Source: Craterostigma plantagineum (lineage: Eukaryota > Streptophyta > Magnoliopsida > Lamiales > Linderniaceae). Taken from it: DNA of 64,000 bases. The DNA lies in NCBI GenBank assembly GCA_027422505.1, contig JAPQWV010000407.1:434001-498000 (forward strand). The letters are read 5' to 3'. The notes beneath the pieces were generated by a model. It had not been told where the DNA came from. It ran no database searches and worked only from the letters and a program-made list of their open reading frames with translations. A program made the position numbers and the translations under genes. How positions within the stretch are numbered: the stretch's first letter is position 1; each line of letters starts with the position of its first letter. Below, piece after piece: positions 57,467-64,000 of the stretch.

Positions 57467-58040
57467 GAAAAGACAAGAGAAGAGAAGACAAGGCTTCTTC
57501 TTCCTCCTCCTCCATACCTATCAAGGATTTTATTCTGCTTTTTACTATGATAAAATCCTCACTCACTCACACTTTCTCATAAACTGCTAGCAGAATTTCT
57601 AATGCTTCCTTTTTTCATAAAATTATTATTGGTATCTTCGTTTGTGTAATAGTAGTACTTCAGATGTAACATACATTACTAATGTAGATTGACGACATTC
57701 TTTGACTTCTGTCTCAACAATACAATCACAATACATTGTTCTTAGTGCCTGTTGTAAAAGAAGTAAATGAACACCGAATTTCTTCGTCAATTAAATATGA
57801 TTACAAATGAAAAAGTCGTCAATAAATTATCTAAGATAAAATGAAAAAGCGAATCATATTGATTAATTCTCCGCGTACCAAAGGCTGCGGTGACTTTTCG
57901 TATGGGACGCGTCTTCTCTTCTCATCTCTCCCACCATTTATCGCATGGTTGAAACCTACCACCACCACCCATTTGCTCTCCCACCACCAACAACCGCCGC
58001 CGATCTCCGCCATGACCGCCGCCGGATTACGCTTTCCACC
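57467..58040. other. Intergenic spacer
   Basis: Contains the 3' UTR of the DUF1640 gene and the leader of the next gene. An upstream ATG at 57945 is in frame with the downstream protein (His/Pro-rich extension), but the ATG at 58041 gives the better mitochondrial presequence. Confidence 0.35.
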
Positions 58041-58370
58041 ATGCCCCTGAAAGATCTCACCTTCCGACGCATCGCTAGACCACCGCCGTTCATATTCCGA
58101 TTCTCAATCAGCTCAAGATCAGCAACGACAATGGCCGACCAGCCCAAGAAAGCTTCTGCTAATCGCGAACAAGAAAAGCCCAACGATTCGACCACCATCG
58201 CACGCAAAGATGAAAAGGAGAAAGCTTTGGAAAAGTCAACGCCGGCGACCATCCCTCCTCCGCCGGAGAAGCCTGAGCCTGGAGACTGCTGCGGCAGCGG
58301 CTGCGTGAGGTGTGTCTGGGATGTGTACTACGAGGAGCTCGACGAATACAACAAGCTTTACAAAGCTTGA
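58041..58370 (+). CDS. Small mitochondrial protein with oxidoreductase-like N-terminal domain
   Basis: Intronless, 109 aa from the ATG at 58041 (141 aa if 57945 is used). The start MPLKDLTFRRIARPPPFIFRF with SSRSATT fits a mitochondrial presequence. After a low-complexity charged linker comes PPPPEKPEPGDCCGSGCVRC followed by VWDVYYEELDEYNKLY, the conserved motif of the oxidoreductase-like family (PF09791), with four cysteines that may bind a metal or form disulfides. The biochemical role is not established. Intact and short, as expected for the family. Confidence 0.82.
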   Translation: MPLKDLTFRRIARPPPFIFRFSISSRSATTMADQPKKASANREQEKPNDSTTIARKDEKEKALEKSTPATIPPPPEKPEPGDCCGSGCVRCVWDVYYEELDEYNKLYKA

Positions 58371-58616
58371 ATTTTTTTTTTCCTTTTCATTGCTGTAACT
58401 TTGTGGATTGTATTTTCTTGAAATTGAACCGATCTATTCGTTGTAGCCGTGTTCGAAACTTGGCTGCCATTGATTGAAATTGCTACTAAAGCTCCATTGT
58501 TATATGCTCCATTAGTTTCTTACAGAAACCAGAAATAACAGAGATTGTAGGTAAATATCAAAAGTAACGAAGAGGAGACACAAACGATGAAGGACTTGTG
58601 AAGAAGAGAACTTAAA

Positions 58617-59145
58617 TCATACATCAATCAACACAAACCTCACTCCATGACCACTTCTCCTCCGACCACCTTCGTCCTTAGCCACGCCTTTCTTCAGCAA
58701 AGTCGGAGCTTTTTGGACTAAATCCTTAGCCTCCTTCAACCCCAAATCCTCGATGATCTTAATCTTTGCGCAGGCGCCGAACCCACCTTCTAATTTCAGA
58801 TCAAAAGAGGGTTTTTCCTCCCCCTCATCTTCTCCACTCGACGCACCACCGCCGCCGGCTTTGACCCCGGCCATGCCGGGCATCATGACGGCCATCGCCG
58901 GCATTTCTTCCACTCCCATTTTATTCCTCAGGACTTGGGTTAGATCTGATATTTCGCAAACCGTGAGCTTGGAAAGCTCGCCGGCGATTTCCGACGCGCG
59001 CGATGCTGCGGCGGCGGATTTGATGGGTTTCTGGGGCGACGCCGAGGACCTCCGGGCGGAGAAATTAGGATTCTTGGAGGTGCGGGCCAGAGCTTGTGAG
59101 ATCAGGCGACTGCAGTGAGCTCTCGGCAGTTACCAATCAATTCAT
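58617..59145 (-). pseudogene. Ribosomal protein L7/L12-like gene (organellar type), damaged
   Basis: The central part is clearly L7/L12: ELSKLTVCEISDLTQVLRNK, MGVEEMPAMAVMMPGM, an Ala/Gly-rich hinge, then KPSFDLKLE, AKIKII and LGLKEAKDLVQKAPTLLKKG. L7/L12 forms the ribosomal stalk that recruits translation factors; this version would be mitochondrial. Problems: the only upstream ATG (59145) is followed at once by TGA, and reading into SRLISQALAR needs two frame changes. About seven residues between KIKII and LGLKEAK (the K-E-V-R-x-F-T segment) are missing. The last 20 residues (GGRRRSGHGVRFVLIDV) are not L7/L12-like, while another frame ends EVCVD at 58624. Either a pseudogene or a gene with several base errors. 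Confidence 0.6.
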
Positions 59146-59589
59146 AGGAGAAGATTAAAGGAAGACGATGAGAGAGTTTGGGTCGGATCCATCTTGGGTC
59201 GGGTAAACAGTGATATAACCCGTGACCCGAGGATCAACGCAAGGCCTCGTTTGGCACAAGTCTTTTATACATAAAATTATACATATCGTGTGAATAATGA
59301 GATCACGACTGAATTGCACAAACATCAGAGCGAAGTAATATGAGCTTGTGATGAAGAAAGCCGAGAATTACATATCATTACATACAATAGTTTGATTTGA
59401 TCCAAACGGTACCTTTTAAACTACAGCGTACGATGGATGTAGAGCTTTCTAATGGTTTATTACACAAACCACGCAATATCACACAAAAACATGTCCCAGG
59501 TAATCACAGCAAACCATGAAACTGAAAACCAAGCACTTCATCTTCATGCCTTAATAGTTCAATATATATTTGCTCTCTCCTCAGATGAT
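59146..59589. repeat. Spacer with a possible small MITE
   Basis: About 59240-59415 has imperfect inverted ends (GCCTCGTTTGGCAC at the left, GATCCAAACGGTACC at the right, both with CGTTTGG inward) enclosing AT-rich DNA with no coding capacity. Weak case for a MITE; the remainder is the dehydrin 3' flank. Confidence 0.25.
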
Positions 59590-59977
59590 TCAGTGAAATC
59601 CTGGCAACTTCTCTTTGATCTTTGCTAGGAACCCTTTCTTCTCCGTAGCAGGCGGCGTTTGCGGCTGATGCTGCTGACCAGTTAGTTTCTCAGAAGACTG
59701 TAATAACAGTTGATGATGAGAGAAAGGTTGAAAAAAGGAAACCCCTTTTTTTTTTCTTAGCAAAGGACAGCACAAGATAATATTATGTTTATATTGTGGC
59801 GGCGATCGATGAGCTTACGGTGGAGGGAAGGTGTTCGGTTGATGCCTCGCCGAAAGAACCGCCGCCGGAACCATGTGGGCTGACTATTGGTTGGCCGTCG
59901 TCGTGGAGGTTGAAAGAATTACTTCCGTACTCATAGAGAAGCTTACTAACGCCGTGTTGCTCGCCGATCTCTGCCAT
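59590..59977 (-). CDS. Small dehydrin (single K-segment)
   Basis: Two exons (59977-59819 and 59697-59590) give 88 aa. Exon 2 ends with the dehydrin K-segment KKGFLAKIKEKLPG followed by FH. Near the N-terminus YEYGSN-type residues replace a canonical Y-segment (DEYGNP), and there is no long serine tract. The protein is hydrophilic and Gly/Ser/Gln-rich, as expected for an intrinsically disordered, dehydration-protective LEA group 2 protein that binds membranes through the amphipathic K helix. The donor GTAAGC and acceptor CAG keep phase 0. Short compared with most dehydrins. An ABRE/G-box core lies about 160 bp upstream. Confidence 0.87.
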
Positions 59978-60135
59978 CTTATGATTATGTTGTTTTTTTC
60001 TATTTGTTTTTTTTTTTTCCTACAACGGACTTCGTTTGGTTTGCTTTGAGATAGGTTCGAGAAAAAAGATAGCTACTTAAAGATATTATCAGATGAAAAA
60101 GTTGAAATCAAAGGATCAAACGGCTGTTGTAAAGC

Positions 60136-60141
60136 CACGTG
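60136..60141. promoter_or_regulatory. G-box/ABRE core upstream of the dehydrin gene
   Basis: GCCACGTGTG contains the palindromic CACGTG core bound by ABF/AREB-type bZIP factors, about 160 bp upstream of the dehydrin start at 59977. This is consistent with ABA or drought induction; regulation is inferred. Confidence 0.5.
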
Positions 60142-60234
60142 TGTGCATCTTAAGGTAGATATTTAATCGATAAGATAAGCACAAGGACAATGATGGTATC
60201 AATCAATTATTACATCTCGTGGGACATAGGGGTA

Positions 60235-60561
60235 GTTTGATATGATACCATATTAATAAATTACTGTGGGTATAAGTTATTTAAGCATGGGTATACACGG
60301 ATTTTGTTGATATTGTAGTTTTAACGTGTTTGATGTGCGTAATGCTATAAATTCTATTTGATGATATGTTTGAAGTGTGTATGTGTGTAGTGATACACAC
60401 CATAACCACCTTAGAGGTGGGTATGCATATACATAGTCCTATAACCAAAATCCTTATAATGTATATCCATGTACGGTTGGCTATCACATATAACAAACGC
60501 GATGTAACTTATTCATACACATCCATAACCACCTATATACACATATACACTCATATCAAAC
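60235..60561. mobile_element. MITE-like element with 11-bp terminal inverted repeats
   Basis: GTTTGATATGA at 60235-60245 is exactly inverted as TCATATCAAAC at 60551-60561, enclosing 327 bp of AT-rich DNA with further internal palindromes (ACACACCATAACCACC and its partners). No coding capacity. The size and termini suit a MITE, but no convincing target duplication was found. Confidence 0.45.
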
Positions 60562-60659
60562 GAGCCTAGTCCTACTAGCAGTAATCACACGAGGCAAACC
60601 CTAGAAAAAATGTTGTTAAATTAGTAATTAAATACATATATTAATTTGTAAATCAGAAA

Positions 60660-60731
60660 GTGGCTGTAGTTTAGTGGTTAGAATTCCACGTTGTGGCCGT
60701 GGAGACCTGGGCTCGAATCCCAGCAGCCACA
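60660..60731 (+). tRNA. trnH-GUG: tRNA-His (anticodon GTG)
   Basis: Complete cloverleaf: acceptor stem GTGGCTG (60660-60666) pairs with CAGCCAC (60724-60730), discriminator A at 60731; D-arm with the A box; anticodon stem CCACG/CGTGG around loop TTGTGGC with anticodon GTG at 60693-60695; T-arm with GGCTCGAATCC. No intron and no encoded CCA. The genomic sequence lacks G-1, which THG1 must add after transcription. A T-rich tract follows (TTTTTAACTTTT), suitable as a Pol III terminator. Confidence 0.96.
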
Positions 60732-61644
60732 TTTAAAATTTTTAACTTTTATTTTACTTTTTAATGGTAAAAGTTATATTGTATATATTGGGCTCACAAT
60801 GGACTCGCGCTCGATTCGGCCTTAATATGAAAATGTCACACACATAGGTTACAAATATTGACCCAATTATGTGTCGTCTTTCCTACTTTAGTAGGTTGCT
60901 GTCTAGTTCATTTTTTAAGTTCATTTATAGGCGCAGGTTAATACCTAAAGCAACCTCTCTTCATTTTAAATATAATGACTTTTGAGGTCAAGCCGTGTAT
61001 TTGCCTTGTCGGACATCATATACTAAAAGGCGCCTTTTCTTACAAAGGAACATTGTTGCCTTTTTTTATGCCAAGAAATCGATGAAAGGTTAGTCCTTGT
61101 CATCAAGATTTTTGGATTCCATGCTTTTTCTTCTCCAAAGACAAACTTCCCTTATAACTCTTCGTAGTTGGAAAAATAAGTACATAAAGAAACTGAATAC
61201 ACGATGACATGCCTTCCCCTTAATCTGGTCATTCATGGCGATATTAACGAAGCTCATACCAATGGAGTACGAATCGATTGATCTTTTAATAAATGGTGGA
61301 TAATAGAGGGAATAAGTAGCCTTATACGTACGAACTAGTATTGATTAATATAATTACATATTGTATAAAACGTAAGAGACAATGCTGCCAATCGACTGAA
61401 ATCCCATCATAAAATCTCATGTACTACTGATTCTCATAGATAACTTGTTAGAAACTTATTACGTACAAACCAACAACTCAGCTCAGCTAGACAGACAGCT
61501 CAAAGAAGACAAAAAAACAAACACAGTTCAGTCCTTTTTGAGTTGTCCTCTAATATTTTCTGCAGCGAAGATCTTTCTTGTCCAATTTATCATCATCATC
61601 ATTCAATTTCCGTAACCAACAATAAAAATTTGATCTTTTTTTAA
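60732..61644. other. Intergenic spacer
   Basis: AT-rich flank between tRNA-His and the AAA-ATPase 3' end. No gene or repeat with defined ends was recognised. Confidence 0.35.
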
Positions 61645-63311
61645 TTATCTCGATTTGCCACCGATTTCCGTTAAACTCTTGACAGCCCTCACAAACTTCC
61701 CTTTCCTCCTCTTCTTCTCCTTACCGCCGCCGCCATCACCAGACGCCAACTCCGCCGCCTCCGCCGCCGCCTTAACCTTAGCTTCATTAACATCCTCGAG
61801 AGCCTTCAGATCTCTGACGATTTTCTCGTGCTTCTTCAGCCTGAGCAGATCGACCACCCCTTCGAGGGCAACCTCTGCGTCCTCGCTCCTCATCAGGTGC
61901 TCCGCCACCTCCGCCGGCGTGATCTCCGCCTCCCGGAGAAGCTCTTTAATCGCCGGAAAAAACCTGGGATGGTCGCTGATTCCCAGGTAGTTCGAAGCCA
62001 ATACATCGAACCCATCCGCCGTGCAATAGCCCATGTATATGTGCATGTCCATTCTCCCCGGCCTGAGCAACGCTGGGTCGAGCTTCTCCTTGTGATTCGT
62101 CGTGAATATTATGATCCTTTCGTCCCCACACGCCGACCAAAGCCCGTCGATGAAGTTCAGCAAGCCCGACAAAGTCAGCTGTTCCATTTTTCTCTTTTTA
62201 ATTTAGTATATACTTCAACGTACGTAATGATTGAATCAGTGGTGGTAAAAAAAAAAAAAAAAAATGAAACCTTAGTGTCGGAACTAGGCTCTTCTTGGTC
62301 CGAAGAAGCGTCTGCAGTCCTATCTTGCATGTTAGAGCTGCAATCTATGTCTTCGATGACGATGATCGACTTGTTGTTAGTGCAGAGCAGAGTCCTCCTC
62401 AAATCGGCGTTCGAATAAATGCTGGTGAGCTCAAGATCGTAGACGTCGAACCTAAGGTAGTTGGCTATGGCGGCGATCAAGCTTGACTTCCCAGTCCCCG
62501 GCGGGCCGTACAGCAAGTATCCCCTCTTCCATGCTTTCCCCACTTTCCTGTAATAATCTTTCCTCCTCAGAAACCTGTCCAAGTCGTCGACGATGGCCTT
62601 CTTAAGCTTTGGATCCATGGCAAGCTTCTCGAAAGTGACGGGATGGTCGAGGTTGACGCAGCCCCAGTAACCTCCGCCGCCGTTGCCGCCTTCGTCGTCG
62701 TCGTTGTCGTAGACCGGGCAGTCCCTGGTGTAGAGCTTCACCGCCCTTTCGCTGCTCTTTATCTCCTTCGCCCTGGCCAAGACGTGGGGGAGATAGCCGT
62801 TCAAGACGGCGTCTTTGTGCCTCTTCTCGAAGGAGAGCTCGAAGTAACGCTTCTCTTGCTGGAACCTCCGCCCCTCGCCGCTGGGCTCGATCAGCACGAA
62901 CTGCCACGTCAGGCGAACTTCGCCGGCGGCGCCGTCCTCGAAGGAGAAGGAGTCGAGCACCTGCTGGTCCTTCACCATGCTCAGCGTAATGCTCCTCTGC
63001 TTGGAGGTTTTGTTGGCCCTCAGCCTCTCGGAGTTGGGATTGATTATCGTACGGAGGTACACCTCGGCGGCGTCGTAGATTTCGTTCCGGGATATTCCGA
63101 CCTGCTCGTCGACGACCACCGTCATGTGCTTCGACGTCCTCGTGAAGAATCTGTCGAATAATTTCAGGAAAAGGGAGGCGAAGAAGGTTTTCACGTTCTG
63201 AGGGATGACGTCGTTGGCCACGGAGCGGAGGACCATCGCCGTGCCGGTGATCGACGCGTAGGCGGAGAAGATCTTCGTCGCCGTGAACTGCATTTCGCTG
63301 AAAGAAGCCAT
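61645..63311 (-). CDS. BCS1-type AAA-ATPase (AATP1/HSR4-like)
   Basis: Two exons: 63311-62271 and about 62193-61645 (529 aa; acceptor at 62178 gives 524). N-terminal hydrophobic segment (about 12-34, ATKIFSAYASITGTAMVLRS) precedes the plant AAA-ATPase-associated domain (DRFFTRTSKHMTVVVDE, EIYDAAEVYL). The AAA core shows FEKLAMDPKLKKAI, Walker A GPPGTGKS (269-276), Walker B IIVIEDID (316-323), LSGLLNFIDGLWSACGDER with sensor-type FTTNHKEKLDPALLRPGRMD (arginine finger region). The C-terminus is Lys/Gly-rich. Relatives are mitochondrial or ER ATPases induced by stress, salicylic acid or ABA. The exon 2 acceptor lacks a good pyrimidine tract, so its exact position is uncertain. Confidence 0.92.
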
Positions 63312-63381
63312 TTTTTGTTATTGTTCACTGAGCCCTTTGTCTATTTTCTCGGAGGATTTCGATCTTTCCTTGGCAAAGGCG

Positions 63382-63389
63382 TTTATATA
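63382..63389 (-). promoter_or_regulatory. TATA box of the AAA-ATPase gene
   Basis: TATATAAA on the minus strand, about 75 bp upstream of the ATG at 63311, the expected TATA-to-start distance with a short leader. Confidence 0.55.
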
Positions 63390-64000
63390 GAGAGAAAGAT
63401 TGAATCTTGGTTGTTAAGTGTCTGACTGACCATTTATTTGAATTGAACTCACTGAGTAGCGTTTCGACGACTCGGCTTGGTAAACAGCGTGGCGAGCAAG
63501 GATGAGTTTTTATCGGGTGCGACGCAGTACGTGCGGGTGTAGCGTAAGGAAAAGGAATGCTGTCGGTAGGGGATTAAAAACCCCCCGGCACGATTTTATT
63601 GCCGTACACTACAGCGTACACTGAACACGTCACTAGTACGTGGACAATAAAATAAGAGATCATATTATATACGAAAAAAGAAAATCACATTTTATTTTTG
63701 AGTTTCGTCCGAATATTAATTATTCACTTGATGAAATATCCGAAGCCAGTATCGCAAGAAATCTCAGGAATTAGGAAAAATTCTCATTTTGCATCAATGA
63801 TGTTTGGGTGGCTATATTCGAATTTCCTATTGAATTCAGGTTGATTTTACCAATTTATGCATTTATCGTGGAATAAAAATAAGATGCCAGCCTGTAGGTA
63901 ATTATAATTATTTTGTCCTATAGCCGAAAGTTGCTAATGGTGTTATTTTTTTTTTCTCCCATTATATGGAATAGTGATATTTTTTTCTGATAAATGGAGG
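63390..64000. other. Upstream region of the AAA-ATPase gene
   Basis: Promoter-side sequence, GC-moderate near 63480-63600 then AT-rich. No further gene or repeat recognised. Confidence 0.3.

Noticed and set aside
62643..63161. Plus-strand open frame of 172 codons opposite the AAA-ATPase
   Set aside because: Shadow of a GC-rich coding exon; the minus strand has all AAA motifs.

Overview
This is eudicot plant nuclear DNA. The evidence is small GT-AG introns, plant-specific families (CYP78A, RABA GTPase, SEP2, dehydrin, CDKC with a PITAIRE helix), a tRNA-derived SINE and MITE-like elements. An asterid/Lamiales-type genome is a guess; the order cannot be proved from sequence alone. It is mostly ordinary gene space. 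I did not find a new multi-gene system.

Layout, left to right. 1-2172 is the 3' end of an NSUN2/TRM4 RNA m5C methyltransferase (+). 2425-3348 is a RABA (Rab11-class) GTPase (-), sharing an upstream region with a plastid-type coiled-coil membrane protein (3739-4866, +). 5468-8118 is a C-type cyclin-dependent kinase (CDKC). 8526-11627 is TFB2/p52 of TFIIH, with two apparent reading-frame lesions. A repeat island and a small Cys-rich secreted peptide gene (12379-12699) follow, then a plastid-type membrane protein (13499-14884) and a small membrane protein (15157-15868, -). A SINE with a perfect 17-bp target duplication lies at 16024-16321, SEP2 at 16955-17640, a large foldback MITE-like element at about 17866-18345, and a CYP78A P450 at 19705-21400.

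About 2.5 kb without recognisable genes precedes a decayed tandem-domain tRNA-His guanylyltransferase (THG1) pseudogene (23968-27023, -). The 27-kb MDN1/midasin gene (27858-54952, +) dominates the centre. It carries six AAA modules, an acidic D/E-rich region and a C-terminal MIDAS domain, with one apparent 1-base deletion near 40745. The right end holds a DUF1640/FMP32-like mitochondrial coiled-coil protein (55849-57466), an oxidoreductase-like small protein (58041-58370), a damaged ribosomal L7/L12-like gene (58617-59145, -), a small dehydrin (59590-59977, -), a tRNA-His(GUG) gene (60660-60731) and a BCS1-type AAA-ATPase (61645-63311, -).

The genes are unrelated housekeeping and stress genes with their own promoters. 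Some themes recur: transcription (CDKC and TFIIH p52 side by side), ribosome biogenesis (MDN1, L7/L12), and tRNA-His maturation (a dead THG1 copy and a live tRNA-His). The main oddity is that several conserved genes are broken by 1-base deletions. This points either to base-level assembly error or to genuine decay of redundant copies.
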